Shown: piece by piece, positions 16,763-26,865 of the stretch | Layout: every line of letters begins with the position of its first letter | Position numbering within the stretch: the first letter of the stretch is position 1 | Assembly (NCBI GenBank): GCA_963555925.1 | Contig: CAUVXJ010000089.1 | Coordinates: forward strand, 1-64,000 | DNA from: Protofrankia sp963555925 | GTDB lineage: Bacteria; Actinomycetota; Actinomycetes; Frankiales; Frankiaceae | Reading direction: 5' to 3' | Length of the DNA: 64,000 nucleotides | Translations under genes and position numbers: made by a program | The notes under the pieces: model-generated | What the model was told of the DNA's origin: nothing | The model's database searches: none | Seen by the model: the letters and a program-made list of their open reading frames with translations, nothing else

Positions 16763-17660
16763 GACCGACACCACCAATTCTTAGTCGTAACAGCAGGAAA
16801 ACAACGAACGTGCATTCGAGGAACATCTCCGGCGTGGTCGACACGAGCGAGCTTTCCCGCGCCGAGCACGCCGAGCACGCCGAGCACCATGAACGTGCTG
16901 AACATGCTGAGAAACGTTGCCGGGCGTTGAACCCGCCCCGTGATTACGGTCGAAGCGCTACCCGAGCGCGCGGGATCACGCTCCGCCCACCACCGGGGAA
17001 TGAAGTGATCGGCTGCCCGTAACTATGCGATGACGTCCCTGGCGGACCGCATCGAACAACGCCGGTAGAATAGCCGGCGCAAACCGAATACCGCCACGTC
17101 TCCCCCGTCCGTTTCGCGTGCCGCCGGCAGGCTTCACACCGACATCGCACCGCGTACAGCGCATTCTCCTTCGACCCGCGGCGCGAGCTTTGCTCCATGC
17201 GGCGAGCCGACAGAAGCTTCCCGTAGAAATCACGGAAAAGGCAAGGACTTCCACGTGCCAGTCCGGGCTGGCCCACCGTGATGGTGTGGTCTGGCCCGCT
17301 CAGGATTGAGCGTTGACCACGAACCGTAAACCCGCCCAATCACTCGTTGTAACTACCGATATCCACTGCTCGGCCGGCCGTGGACACCGCCTGTGCTCGG
17401 TGCCGATGCCGGTGGTGCCCAGCCAGGGCATGCACCGACGATCGCATCGACCCGCCTGTGCGCAAGGCTCGGCCGGCCGGGTCCACGGTGCGCCGACCGT
17501 GACGCCGCGCGTGGCGGGACGCTGGACCGGAACGCTCTGCGACGGCGCGAGATGACAGAGGGTAGCAGGTAGCCGTATTGACCTGGGTGAAATTGACTAA
17601 CACGCGACGCCAGGTGATGGCCGATTCAGGCTGGTAGCCCCACGGCCGGGTACTAGTTCG
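16763..17660. other. 900-nt region without a clear gene
   Basis: The region upstream of the encapsulin gene. It contains a short run of GAGCACGCC-like repeats (16857-16890) and scattered small frames without ribosome sites or motifs. It probably includes the encapsulin promoter and decayed sequence; nothing definite is seen. Confidence 0.45.
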
Positions 17661-17837
17661 ACAAGGATTCTCGCCCGTTGGGGCACACTCGCCCTGGCAC
17701 CGTTACTGGCTGCCGGCGTGGCTGCCATTCCGGCGTCGGCGGCCACAACCAGCTCGGTGGCCCGGCCGACGGGAGCACTGATTCTCACGGTGGTGCAGGG
17801 CGAAGCCCCCTATGTCGGCGCGACACCGGTCTTCTGA
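17661..17837 (+). pseudogene. Remnant of a subtilisin-inhibitor-like secreted protein
   Basis: The frame opens with a clear Sec signal peptide (ILARWGTLALAPLLAAGVAA then IPASAA) and continues GALILTVVQGEAPYVGATPVF before TGA at 17835. The LTV-x-GE pattern matches the first strand of the SSI protease-inhibitor family, whose members run another 80 residues with four cysteines. No start codon lies at the expected place and everything after the first strand is missing. A 5' fragment of a dead gene. Confidence 0.45.
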
Positions 17838-17945
17838 CCGGCTCCTGCCGTAGAGCATCCTGAACGGGGTAGGCGAGGGGGCCGCACCCGGGGTCCCCTC
17901 GCCTCGCCGGGAGACGTACGCCAGCGTGAGCATCCAGACCGCCGG

Positions 17946-18710
17946 CTACCCCACCTGCCCGGTGGGCCGGATGAGCATCTCGTTGACCGCGACCCGGCGG
18001 GGGCGGGTGACGATGTAGGCCACCGCATCCGCGATGTCGTCGGCCACCAGCTTCTCGACCCCGGCGAAGCGCCGTGCGGACGCTTCGCGGATCTCCTCGC
18101 GCAGATGGTCGGTCAGTTCCGTGTCGACCGCGCCCGGCTCGACGACCGATACCCGCACGTGCCGTTCGGTGACCTCCTGGCGCAGGGATTCGGTGAAGGC
18201 GGTCACCCCGAACTTCGTCAGGTTGTAGACCCCTGCGTTCGCCATCGCCCGCCGACCCGCGACCGAACTGATGTTGACTAGGTCGGCGACCCGCCTGGGA
18301 CCGGTGTCAGCGGCGGCGAGCAGGTGCGGCAACGCCGCATGAGCGACGTACAGCAGACCCTGGAGGTTCAGCGACACCATCCGATCCCACTCCTGGGTCG
18401 GCGCGCCGACGATGGGGCCGAGCAACATGACGCCGGCGTTGTTGACCACTGTGTCCAACCGACCCAGCTCGGCGACGGTGCGTTCGACGGCGTCGACGGC
18501 CTGGGCCTGATCGGTCACATCGTGGGCGAGGACGAGCGCCCGGCCGCCGTCGGCGGTGATCTCGGCGGCGAGCTGTTCCAACCTGTCCTTGCGCCGGGCG
18601 ACCAGCGCGACCGCCGCACCGTGCCGGGCGAGTTCCCGGCCGCTCGCCGCCCCGATGCCGCTGCTCGCCCCGGTCACCAGGGCCACCGTGCCGTCCAGCC
18701 GTTCTGCCAT
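17946..18710 (-). CDS. SDR family oxidoreductase
   Basis: A 254-aa classical short-chain dehydrogenase. TGASSGIGAASGRELA binds NAD(P); NNAGV follows at about residue 90; the catalytic Ser and Tyr-x3-Lys are in NISSVAGRR and VYNLTKFGV. The length and the basic residue after the first strand (ARRKDR) fit a cytosolic NADP-dependent enzyme of the YdfG-like group. It is a single gene, not obviously in an operon, and no substrate can be proposed. Confidence 0.85.
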   Translation of the reverse strand: MAERLDGTVALVTGASSGIGAASGRELARHGAAVALVARRKDRLEQLAAEITADGGRALVLAHDVTDQAQAVDAVERTVAELGRLDTVVNNAGVMLLGPIVGAPTQEWDRMVSLNLQGLLYVAHAALPHLLAAADTGPRRVADLVNISSVAGRRAMANAGVYNLTKFGVTAFTESLRQEVTERHVRVSVVEPGAVDTELTDHLREEIREASARRFAGVEKLVADDIADAVAYIVTRPRRVAVNEMLIRPTGQVG

Positions 18711-18983
18711 CAGTTACCGCTCCATCGTGATCGTGTCCAGGTGGGACGTGTCCAAGGTGGTCGTGGCAGGCAGCGCAATCGGCTACATGCTCCTGATTGG
18801 ACTCGCCGTAGCGCCGAAACATTCCCTCCCGCGGCGGCAGGCATGACTCTCTACGGCTCGGCGACGAGCGCACGGCGGAGGCGAAATCTGCCATGGTCGC
18901 AGTGGACTGGGACGAATCGAGCCCGGTGAAGTCAGCTCTCGCCCGCATGTTCGGTGGGGCGGACCGCTACCGCTGGGTGGTGG

Positions 18984-19544
18984 CTACGGCGCCGGCGGAA
19001 GCAACGACGCCGGCGTGAAGCGCACCTCCACCGGCTCCTGCAGCGCCAGCACGTCCTCGCCGCGACCGAGATGGCTCCGCTCGTACACCGGCCCGGTCAG
19101 GCGCAGCACGTGCACACAGGGGCCGTCCGCGGGATCGACCATCCAGTAATGCGCAACGCCCGCCCGCGCGAACTGCGCAGGCTTCGCGACCCGATCTTCC
19201 TGGGCGCTTGACGGGCTCACGACCTCGACGACGAGCAGCACGTCCTCGGCGAGCAGCGCACCCGGGCGCCAGACCGCCTCCGCGCGCAGCACGACCAGAT
19301 CCGGGATACGCAGGTTGTCACCGAGCCGGACGCCGGTGTTCTCCTGAACGCGCAGATGCTTCGGTAGGGCAGGGCGAAGAAGCTGCCTGATCTCGTCGGT
19401 GACGGCCTGATGCAGGGGCGACGGCGGTGGGGCCATGAGCAGGGCTCCGGCCGTGATCTCATACCGACGGCCGTCATCGGGAAGCTCAAGCCAGTCCTCC
19501 GCGGTCCACGGCGTCCGCTTGTCGAGCAGGAGGTTCGTCGCCAT
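18984..19544 (-). CDS. Uma2 family (DUF820) endonuclease-like protein
   Basis: A 186-aa Uma2/DUF820 protein with the PD-(D/E)XK-like core: GRRYEITAGALL, then IPDLVVL and LLVVEVVSPSS with the acidic pair, followed by AKPAQFARAGVAHYWMVDP. The nuclease-like fold is well known, but biological substrates are not. ATG 19544 has GGAGGA at 8 nt; the frame extends further upstream without a start signal. Such genes are common in large actinobacterial and cyanobacterial genomes and often lie near mobile DNA. Confidence 0.85.
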   Translation of the reverse strand: MATNLLLDKRTPWTAEDWLELPDDGRRYEITAGALLMAPPPSPLHQAVTDEIRQLLRPALPKHLRVQENTGVRLGDNLRIPDLVVLRAEAVWRPGALLAEDVLLVVEVVSPSSAQEDRVAKPAQFARAGVAHYWMVDPADGPCVHVLRLTGPVYERSHLGRGEDVLALQEPVEVRFTPASLLPPAP

Positions 19545-19882
19545 GCCGGTCCTCCAGAGTGCGGTCCGGTCCGGTCCGGTGCGGGGCCGGGGTGCCTGGG
19601 CGCAATCAAGGATAGCCGCGGTCGCCCGCCAACTGGCCCGGTACGGCGAGGTCCAGGCCGGGCGTGACATCCTGCTACATGTTCGAGGTTCGAGGGCAGA
19701 CACCAGGTGCCAGATACCACAAAGAAGGTCAACGAACTCGGACGACCAGTTCCTCCAACGCCGCGATCCGCGTCGAGCCGTCCGCGACCGCGCTCTCAAG
19801 CTCGGCGATCCGCGTGTCCTTCGCCGTCTCCCGGACACTACCCTCACGGGTCAGCGCGGCTTGCCGGACGATCTGAAAATTG
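19545..19882. other. Intergenic stretch with a coiled-coil-like fragment
   Basis: On the minus strand, 19729-19880 reads as a heptad-rich segment (RIAELESAV, RIAALEELV), open from just after the kinase stop to a TGA but lacking its own start. It may be the 3' end of a lost gene. No family is assigned. Confidence 0.35.
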
Positions 19883-22609
19883 TCAGCGCTGCCCTGGGCG
19901 AACCGTGTCCAGCGGTTTGAGGGGGTTGCCGAGACAGTCGGTCGTCCTCGGAATCCGACCACTGATGGCATACTTGCACGGGTACCCGTCGTTGGCTTCC
20001 ACGTCCTGGAGCGGTGTGCCCGTCAGGCCGGGAGGGGTCGGCAGGTCCGTCGGGGCAAGGGCGATGCGGATGATCGCCAGCCGTTTGGCCACCGCGACCT
20101 GGGATGTGCCGAAGTCGACGCATCCGGTCGCACCCGGCCACGCACCGGCAGTCGGGCTGGCCGTATCTATGCACTGCTCGTCGCCCGGGAAAGGCCCCCG
20201 AAGCAGCCCGCCGATCTCCGCCATGGTTGCATCGCGCCGCTTGGTGACGATGTCGACGAAGAGCTTTGCCGCGTCGTAGGCCAGACCGATCCGCTCGTCC
20301 GGCCACAACGTGTCGGGTGGGGTCATCCCGGTTACTTTGTACATGTCGGCCAGATCGGTGCAGAATTTCTGCAGGGACGGGGTGACGAACGGTCCGCCGG
20401 CCTTCACCTCTCCCTGAAAACAGGGCTTGCCTGCAAGCAGCACGGAAGCGCCCTTGACGACGAACCGGAACACAGCCGTGCTGGGATGGCCCGCAGCCTG
20501 GACGACATACCGCGACACCGAGTCATCGGCGAGAACCAGGGAGGTACCGCGGAGGCATGGAAGCATGCTGTCCGCGAAGGCGGGGAAATCGTTGTAGCGG
20601 CCAGCGTAGAAGATCAGATCATCCGGATGCTGCGCCGCGCACTGCGCGCGGAACCAGTCCGGCGTGTTCCCCCCGGGTGACCAGCCATGCAGATCACTGG
20701 TGAGCTTCACCGGGGGGTTCGCGCCAGCCTCCTGACGGACCTCATCCTGGATGTCGCGTACCAGGGTGGAAACGTAAAGGTCGTCCACCGCCGGCAGCCC
20801 CTGACCGGTGCGATCACTGGACGCTTCCGGGTAGTACACGCTGATCCGCGTCTTTGCGTTCCGCACCGCGTAGCTGGTGACCAGCAGGGCTTCCCGCCGG
20901 TTGTCCGGCACCATCTGGAAGTACAGCGGCGAGTGGTCCGCCATACCGTCCCCGGACAGGGTCGTGGCGACCACGGGCACGCCGGCCTTCCCGAGCGTGG
21001 CGATGGCCTGGCCGGTCGCCGTGGTGCTGCGGTCCATGCCGATGACGCCGAGCACGTTCTCCTCGGGCCGGGAGATCAGCGGTACGAGATGCTCCCGGGC
21101 CACCTGGTCCGCGTAGGTCATCGTGTTGCCGCCGTTGGCGATCAGGACACGCAGTGCCACCCGTGAGGGGTTCTCCGACGTGCTCGCGCAGCCCTTCGCG
21201 GAGCCTTTCACCTGGTTCAATGCCCGTTGCCAGGTCAGCAGGCCCTCGAGTTCAGCGACCTGCGCGGCTGTCCAGTCACCGTCGGTCTCCCCTGTGAGAC
21301 CGACGAAATAGACCAGCGTCATAAGCCGGTACGGGAACTCCCCCGGCGAACGGTCGTGGAGTTCCGTTGCGCACTGATTCTGGTCGTGGATTTTTCCTTG
21401 CACGATGCGCAGGTCAACCGCGTGGGGCGAGGTCCCCCCGCTGTCGAACAGGTAGCTGCCGTCGCTGTAGCCGACGCACTGGCCACCGTCACCATCGACC
21501 CAGGACAGCGAGACCGAACCGTCGGCCCGCGAATGACAATCAGGAGGCACCGGATCCGCCCCGACGACATGGGCGATCCCCACGGCGACCAACGCGGCGA
21601 CCACGACGGCGACCACCACGAACGGACCAAGCGCTCGGCGACCCGCCCTTGCCTTCCCGGGTGGGGAACCCCCGAGGCTGGTCGGTGGGGGGCCCGCTGG
21701 TGGCGGCGACACCTTGGTGCGCACAGAGGGACGATCGGCGACGGCACGGATGTCGTCGTCGAGCCGCAGCACGATCCCGCAGCGGGCGGTCCAGCCCGGG
21801 CCGTATGCGCCGGCGGCGGCATGGGCCAGGTCGAGGGCGAAGGCGTGCGCCGAGAGCTGGCGGGCTGCGGGGTCCTTGGCCAGCGCCCGGCGCACCACGG
21901 CCGCCACCGGCACGGGAACCCCCACCAGCGGTGGCGGGATGGCATCGAGGTGCTTCTGCGCCAGCACCGGTAACGGCAACGTCGGGTCGAACGGCGGCGC
22001 CCCGGTCAGCAACTGGTAGAGCAGAACCCCGAGTGCGTACAGGTCGGTAGTCGGGCCCAGCCGGCCGCCCATGATCTGTTCGGGGGCCATGTAGACCGGG
22101 GTTCCCACGATGGCGCTGGCGGTGGCCGCCGACCCCTCGATGATCTTCGCGATGCCGAAGTCTGTGACCTTGAGCAGGCCGGCGGTGTCGAACAGGATGT
22201 TGTCGGGTTTGATGTCGCGGTGCAGCACCCCCCGGCCGTGCGCGTAGGCCAGTGCCGCAGCCACCGCCAGACCCACCGCGCAGGCATCCTCCGGTGGCAT
22301 ATCCGCCTGACGGCGGGTCACGGTCCCCCCGCCCAGCAGCTCCATGACAATCAGACGCAGATCGTCGGTTTCGACGTAGTCGTAGACCCGGACCACATGC
22401 GGATGATCCATGGCGGCGAGCAACTGTGCCTCACCGGCGAAACGGGCAGCCGCACTGTCACGCCCCGCGGCCAGAATCTTGATGGCCACGTCGCGGTGCA
22501 GGGCACGGTGTCGGCCGGCCAGCACCAGCCCGGACGCACCCGTACCGAGTGTGGCGCCCAGGTCATAGCCGGGGAGCGCCGCCCCCACCGACCTTTCATT
22601 AATAATCAT
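19883..22609 (-). CDS. Receptor-like Ser/Thr kinase with ABC-type solute-binding sensor
   Basis: A transmembrane Hanks-type kinase of about 908 aa. The cytosolic N-terminal kinase domain (about residues 15-270) has the Gly loop GTGASGLV, the catalytic VLHRDIKPDN, DFG in VTDFGIAK and YMAPEQ. A Pro-rich linker leads to one transmembrane helix (FVVVAVVVAALVAVGIAHVV, about residue 345). The outer half resembles a type I periplasmic binding protein of the branched-chain amino acid family (VLGVIGMDRSTTATGQAIA, VPVVATTLSGDGM), so an extracellular small ligand probably controls the kinase. ATG 22609 is chosen because the domain starts right after it; a longer start at 22636 is possible. Confidence 0.85.
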   Translation of the reverse strand: MIINERSVGAALPGYDLGATLGTGASGLVLAGRHRALHRDVAIKILAAGRDSAAARFAGEAQLLAAMDHPHVVRVYDYVETDDLRLIVMELLGGGTVTRRQADMPPEDACAVGLAVAAALAYAHGRGVLHRDIKPDNILFDTAGLLKVTDFGIAKIIEGSAATASAIVGTPVYMAPEQIMGGRLGPTTDLYALGVLLYQLLTGAPPFDPTLPLPVLAQKHLDAIPPPLVGVPVPVAAVVRRALAKDPAARQLSAHAFALDLAHAAAGAYGPGWTARCGIVLRLDDDIRAVADRPSVRTKVSPPPAGPPPTSLGGSPPGKARAGRRALGPFVVVAVVVAALVAVGIAHVVGADPVPPDCHSRADGSVSLSWVDGDGGQCVGYSDGSYLFDSGGTSPHAVDLRIVQGKIHDQNQCATELHDRSPGEFPYRLMTLVYFVGLTGETDGDWTAAQVAELEGLLTWQRALNQVKGSAKGCASTSENPSRVALRVLIANGGNTMTYADQVAREHLVPLISRPEENVLGVIGMDRSTTATGQAIATLGKAGVPVVATTLSGDGMADHSPLYFQMVPDNRREALLVTSYAVRNAKTRISVYYPEASSDRTGQGLPAVDDLYVSTLVRDIQDEVRQEAGANPPVKLTSDLHGWSPGGNTPDWFRAQCAAQHPDDLIFYAGRYNDFPAFADSMLPCLRGTSLVLADDSVSRYVVQAAGHPSTAVFRFVVKGASVLLAGKPCFQGEVKAGGPFVTPSLQKFCTDLADMYKVTGMTPPDTLWPDERIGLAYDAAKLFVDIVTKRRDATMAEIGGLLRGPFPGDEQCIDTASPTAGAWPGATGCVDFGTSQVAVAKRLAIIRIALAPTDLPTPPGLTGTPLQDVEANDGYPCKYAISGRIPRTTDCLGNPLKPLDTVRPGQR

Positions 22610-22926
22610 GATCTGGAGGCTCCCACGCGCCCACATCGCGTAGTCACCCTCGCGAACCTGCCCATTACCGCCGACACGGTCCGCGAGTCTAGCGGCGCCT
22701 GCACGGCGTGGTCACAGGCCACCACCGATCGCTCGAGTACCGCGCCCGGACATCCATCCACAGATGTGCGACCCGATCCGGGGACCGTGGGGTGACGACG
22801 AGTGGAACGGCTGGTGAGGCGAAGATCGCCAACGTCGCGCTCGACCGGCGACCGCTCGGGTATCATCACCGCCGGGCCGACCGCGACCGCCAGACCATTC
22901 GCCATGAGAATTGGACCGCTTCAGCG

Positions 22927-23844
22927 ATGACAGGGCGCAAGAAGATCGCTTTCCAGGGTGAGTTGGGGGCCAACTCGCACCTGGCCTGCCAAAATGTTTA
23001 TCCGGACTACGAACCGGTGCCGTTTCAGACCTTTGAGGAGTGCTTCGCGGCAATCGAGAACGGCAGCGCAGACCTCGGAATGATTCCGGTCGAGAACTCG
23101 ACGGCGGGTCGCGTCGCCGACATCCACTATCTGCTGCCCGACTCGTCGGTGTACATCATCGGCGAGTATTTTCTGCCGGTCCACCATCAGCTGCTGGGAC
23201 TACCGGGAGCCACCCTGGCCGATCTTCGGACCGTGCACAGCCATCCTCAGGCGCTGGCCCAGTGCCGGGTCGCTCTGCGCGAACTCGGGCTACCCGCCAT
23301 AGCCGGTGCCGACACTGCGGGTTGCGCCCGGGAAGTCGCGGAGGCGGGCGATCCGACCAGAGGAGCGATCGCATCCGAGCTGGCGGCCGAAGCCTACGGC
23401 CTACAGATCCTCAAAGCCGACCTCAAGGACGAGGAACACAACACCACCCGCTTCATGATCTTGTCGTCGAAGGAACTGCGGGCTGCGGCTGGGATCGGCC
23501 CGATCGTCTCCACTTTCGTCTTCAAGGTATCCAACCTGCCGGCCGCCCTCTACAAGGCACTCGGGGGGTTCGCGACCAACGGCGTCAACATGACCAAACT
23601 TGAGAGCTACATGGTCGGTGGCCAGTTCATCGCGACCCAGTTTCTCGCCGACATCGAAGGTCATCCCGACGAGCCGCACGTGGGACGCGCGTTCACCGAG
23701 CTCGGTTACTTCGCCGAATACCGCATCCTCGGCGTCTACCGAGCCAACCCGTTCCGTGAACAGATCAAGAACATCGACGGCCGTGCGGCCGGCTACCCGG
23801 GGCTGGCCACATTGACCCAGACGCGCGACCTCACAGCAGGTTGA
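22927..23844 (+). CDS. pheA: Prephenate dehydratase
   Basis: A 305-aa prephenate dehydratase, which turns prephenate into phenylpyruvate in phenylalanine synthesis. The start MTGRKKIAFQGELGANSH matches the catalytic-domain N-terminus, with GMIPVENSTAGRV and the catalytic Thr-Arg-Phe in HNTTRFMIL. A C-terminal ACT domain should give phenylalanine feedback. The ACT segment reads NMTKLESYMVGGQFIATQF instead of the common ESRP, which is the form usual in alphaproteobacteria, so this copy may have been acquired. The ATG at 22927 overlaps the TGA of an 8-codon frame (start 22904) that could act as a small leader. It converges with the tyrosyl-tRNA synthetase gene. Confidence 0.88.
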   Translation: MTGRKKIAFQGELGANSHLACQNVYPDYEPVPFQTFEECFAAIENGSADLGMIPVENSTAGRVADIHYLLPDSSVYIIGEYFLPVHHQLLGLPGATLADLRTVHSHPQALAQCRVALRELGLPAIAGADTAGCAREVAEAGDPTRGAIASELAAEAYGLQILKADLKDEEHNTTRFMILSSKELRAAAGIGPIVSTFVFKVSNLPAALYKALGGFATNGVNMTKLESYMVGGQFIATQFLADIEGHPDEPHVGRAFTELGYFAEYRILGVYRANPFREQIKNIDGRAAGYPGLATLTQTRDLTAG

Positions 23845-23865
23845 GTCAGGACGTCGTGCTGCCGG

Positions 23866-25263
23866 TCAGGACGTGGTCGCGATCCGGGCAAGCTTGCGGC
23901 CGACCTTGAGGTAGTACTCCCCGGGCTGACCGTGGAGCTTGTCGGTGACCACCGCCGCGAGGAGCTCGCGGGCCTCGTCGGCGGTGAGCGGGATCTGGTC
24001 CTGGACGCCGTCGGATTCGACCACGAGCCGCAGGCCGTTCTGCTCGGCGACCCGACGGACGTCACCGTTGCTCTTGGCGAAACCGAGCGCCCTGACCGCA
24101 TCGGTGACCGACTGACCCAGATCCATGATGACGGGGAGGTCCTCGACCTCGCCGAAGGCACGCCTGGAGAAGCGGGCGACGAACTCCTCGCGTGCCTTCA
24201 TGGCCGCGTCGACGCCGTGGACGGCCGCGGTGACCTCCCCGGCGAGAATCTTCTTCAGGTCCATCGGATGCAGCGACCCGGCCGCCAGCCGTGCGCCGGC
24301 GATGGCCAGCTCGGCGTTGCGCCACTCGCTCAGTGCCTGGAAGTACGGCTCCACCAGCCGGTCGGCCACCGACATGATCTTACCGAAGATCTCACCGGCG
24401 GGAGCGGTCAGGGGCACGTAGTTGCCCTTGGACTTGGACATCTTCGCCCCGGTGCCATCGGTGCCCTCGATCAGCGAGGTGGCGACCACCACCTCCGGTA
24501 CCTGCCCGCAGATGTGCATGACGTGCCGGCACATCTGCATGTTGAGGAACTGGTCGATGCCGCCGACCTCCAGGTCACTGTTGATCTCTACCGAGTCCAG
24601 CGCCATGACCACGGAGTACAGCAGCTCGGCCAGTGACAACCCATGGCCGGCCTCCAGCCGCTTGCGGAAGTCCTCGCGCTGTAGCGGCATAGAGACCGGG
24701 ATCTGGGCGGTGATTCTGATCAGTTCGGGCAGCGTGACCGCACGCAGCCAGTCGCCGTTGCGGCGGAACTGGGCGCGTTCGAAGTCGAAGAAGGGGCTTA
24801 CCTGGTCACGGTAGGTGACAAGATTGCCAGCGATGTCCTCGTCGGTCAGCTCGGGGCGCTCATCCGAGCGGCCGGACGGATCACCGATCTTGGCGGTCAC
24901 GTCGCCGACGATGAAGACCACCTGATGGCCCATGCGCTGGAACCGGCTCAGGATGAGCATCGGTACCGCGTGCCCTAGGTGGACGTCGCGGCCGGTCGGG
25001 TCGATGCCGAACTTGGCGATGAACGGCCGGTCCTTCTTCCCGGCTTCGACGATGCGCTCGGCCAGGGCGGCGACCGAGGGCTGCAGCTCCTGGGAACGCT
25101 CCGCGACCAGCGCGGCCTGCTCGGCCGGGGCGAGATCCGCCAGGTCCAGACCGCGGCGCTGCGTGGTCAGTTCCAGCAGCTCGCGCACGGTGACGTCGGC
25201 CGCGAGGTCCGCACCGGTCAGCAGGGCGGTGACGCGGTCAACGGACTGGCTCAATCGGGTCAT
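23866..25263 (-). CDS. tyrS: Tyrosyl-tRNA synthetase
   Basis: A class I aminoacyl-tRNA synthetase of 465 aa that charges tRNA-Tyr. It has the HIGH-type motif in GRDVHLGHAVPM, the tyrosine pocket FIAKFGIDPTG and DQFLNMQMCRH, the KMSKS loop GAKMSKSKGN, and a C-terminal S4-like RNA-binding domain ending YYLKVGRKLARI. The region between HLGH and KMSKS is closer to the TyrZ-type enzymes than to the typical TyrS sequence, so this could be a second synthetase; the rest of the genome would decide. ATG 25263 follows GGAGAG; an in-frame start 33 nt upstream lacks a site. It ends 21 nt from the convergent pheA stop. Confidence 0.9.
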   Translation of the reverse strand: MTRLSQSVDRVTALLTGADLAADVTVRELLELTTQRRGLDLADLAPAEQAALVAERSQELQPSVAALAERIVEAGKKDRPFIAKFGIDPTGRDVHLGHAVPMLILSRFQRMGHQVVFIVGDVTAKIGDPSGRSDERPELTDEDIAGNLVTYRDQVSPFFDFERAQFRRNGDWLRAVTLPELIRITAQIPVSMPLQREDFRKRLEAGHGLSLAELLYSVVMALDSVEINSDLEVGGIDQFLNMQMCRHVMHICGQVPEVVVATSLIEGTDGTGAKMSKSKGNYVPLTAPAGEIFGKIMSVADRLVEPYFQALSEWRNAELAIAGARLAAGSLHPMDLKKILAGEVTAAVHGVDAAMKAREEFVARFSRRAFGEVEDLPVIMDLGQSVTDAVRALGFAKSNGDVRRVAEQNGLRLVVESDGVQDQIPLTADEARELLAAVVTDKLHGQPGEYYLKVGRKLARIATTS

Positions 25264-25431
25264 CAGAACTCTCCGGGGCGTGGGTGGCACCGTCATCCTA
25301 TGGAGAACCCGGGGTCACCTCCGAACGCCGCTGTCACCCTGGTCGACGTAAACTCCGGTCCAGGTAAGACACGATCCAGGTAAGATGCGGTCAACGTAAG
25401 AAGCGATCTATGTTTGGCGGGGCGGACGGCG

Positions 25432-26865
25432 GTGAGCTTCAGCGGCAGGATGTCCGACATCGACCTCCTGCGTGGGCAGCTACGGCAGGTGAGCACCGGC
25501 CAGGGCGGCACCCGCGGACGCGCACTGATCATGACTGGACGACGTCGGGTGGGGAAGTCCCGACTGGCGCAGGAGTTCTGCGACCGTTCGGGCGCGCCGT
25601 ACGTGATCTTCCAGGCGACCCGAGGTCGCAATCCGGCCGCGGAACGGGCCGATTTCAGTGAGACGCTGGCCCAGTCCACCCTGCCCGGAGCGGAACTCGC
25701 CGCGGGCATGGGCACGGCGGACTGGAACCACGCCCTGCGCGCCCTCGCGATCGCCGTTCCCGATACCACGCCCAGCATCGCGGTGATCGACGAGGTGCCG
25801 TGGCTGGTCGAGCAGGACCGTGAGTTCGAGGGTGCGCTGCAGACGGTGTGGGACCGGCAGCTGTCCGCAAAGCCCGTGCTGCTCGTCCTCGTGGGAAGTG
25901 ACATGTCCGTCATGGAGGCGCTGGGGCACTATGGCCGTCCGTTCTTCGGCCGGGCACCGAAAATGACCGTCCGGCCACTGCATCTGGCCGACGTCGGGTC
26001 CATCACCGGATTGTCGGCCGACGCGGCAGTGGATGCCCTGTTGATCACCGGCGGCTTTCCGGAGGTCGTCGCGGCGTGGCGGGTCGGGATGAGCCGCGAA
26101 GACTACCTCCGGGAGGCGCTCACCAACCCGCTGTCCCCGCTGCTCATGGCTGGTGAGCTCACCATGCTCGGCGAGTTTCCAGAAGCCTCCCAGTCCCGCG
26201 CCGTGCTGGCGGCCGTCGGCAGCGGAGAACGTGGTTTCACCGCGATCGCCACGGCGGCCGGTGGAGCGAACCCCCTGGCGTCGGGCACGCTTTCCCCCAT
26301 CCTGACCACGCTGGTGGACAAACAGGTTGTCGCGGCTGACAGCCCGCTTTCCACCCGGCCTGACACGAAGAACAAGCGTTACCGGGTCGCGGACTCCTAC
26401 CTTCGGTTCTGGTTGGCTTTTCTGGCCCGTGGCATTCCACTGGTGGAGCGGGGCCGCGGTGACATCGTCCTGGGACGCATCGAACGCTCGTGGACCACCT
26501 GGCGCGGCCGCGCTGTCGAACCGGTCGTCCGGGAAGCCCTTCTTCGCCTGTTGCCGGACGAGGACTGGCCCGATACCGAGGCGATCGGCGGCTGGTGGAA
26601 CCGTCAGAACAACCCCGAGATCGATATCGTCGGCGCCGACCGCGAACCCGTCGCCGGGAAGGTCCACTTTCTGGGTTCCATCAAATGGCTGGAAAACCAG
26701 CCCTTCGGACGGCGTGACTACGACAGCCTCGTACGTGACATGCTTGCCGTCCCCGGCGCCGAACCCGGGACGCCGCTGATAGCGGTCTCCCGCCGCGGCA
26801 TCGCCGACAACGTCCCCCTCGCGGCTCATTGGGGGCCGGACGATCTGATCCGCGCCTGGCAATGA
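25432..26865 (+). CDS. ATP-binding protein, archaeal-ATPase/DUF234 type
   Basis: A 477-aa STAND-like P-loop ATPase. It opens with SFSGRMSDIDLLRGQL (the FxGR..EL entry signature of the family), Walker A in MTGRRRVGKSRLAQEF and Walker B in SIAVIDEVPWL. A winged helix follows (about residues 270-345) and then the C-terminal DUF234 nuclease-like domain with WWNRQNNPEIDIVGAD. Such proteins are often mobile or defence-associated, but their role is not established. GTG 25432 is preferred since it precedes the conserved opening; ATG 25414 and 25450 are alternatives. A second member of this broad group lies at 44858-46336. Confidence 0.78.
   Translation: MSFSGRMSDIDLLRGQLRQVSTGQGGTRGRALIMTGRRRVGKSRLAQEFCDRSGAPYVIFQATRGRNPAAERADFSETLAQSTLPGAELAAGMGTADWNHALRALAIAVPDTTPSIAVIDEVPWLVEQDREFEGALQTVWDRQLSAKPVLLVLVGSDMSVMEALGHYGRPFFGRAPKMTVRPLHLADVGSITGLSADAAVDALLITGGFPEVVAAWRVGMSREDYLREALTNPLSPLLMAGELTMLGEFPEASQSRAVLAAVGSGERGFTAIATAAGGANPLASGTLSPILTTLVDKQVVAADSPLSTRPDTKNKRYRVADSYLRFWLAFLARGIPLVERGRGDIVLGRIERSWTTWRGRAVEPVVREALLRLLPDEDWPDTEAIGGWWNRQNNPEIDIVGADREPVAGKVHFLGSIKWLENQPFGRRDYDSLVRDMLAVPGAEPGTPLIAVSRRGIADNVPLAAHWGPDDLIRAWQ

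Noticed and set aside
16810..17340. Minus-strand Cys-rich frames (for example 16976-17254) that looked like a small zinc protein
   Set aside because: Cys spacing does not match a known finger, there is no ribosome site, and codon bias is absent.
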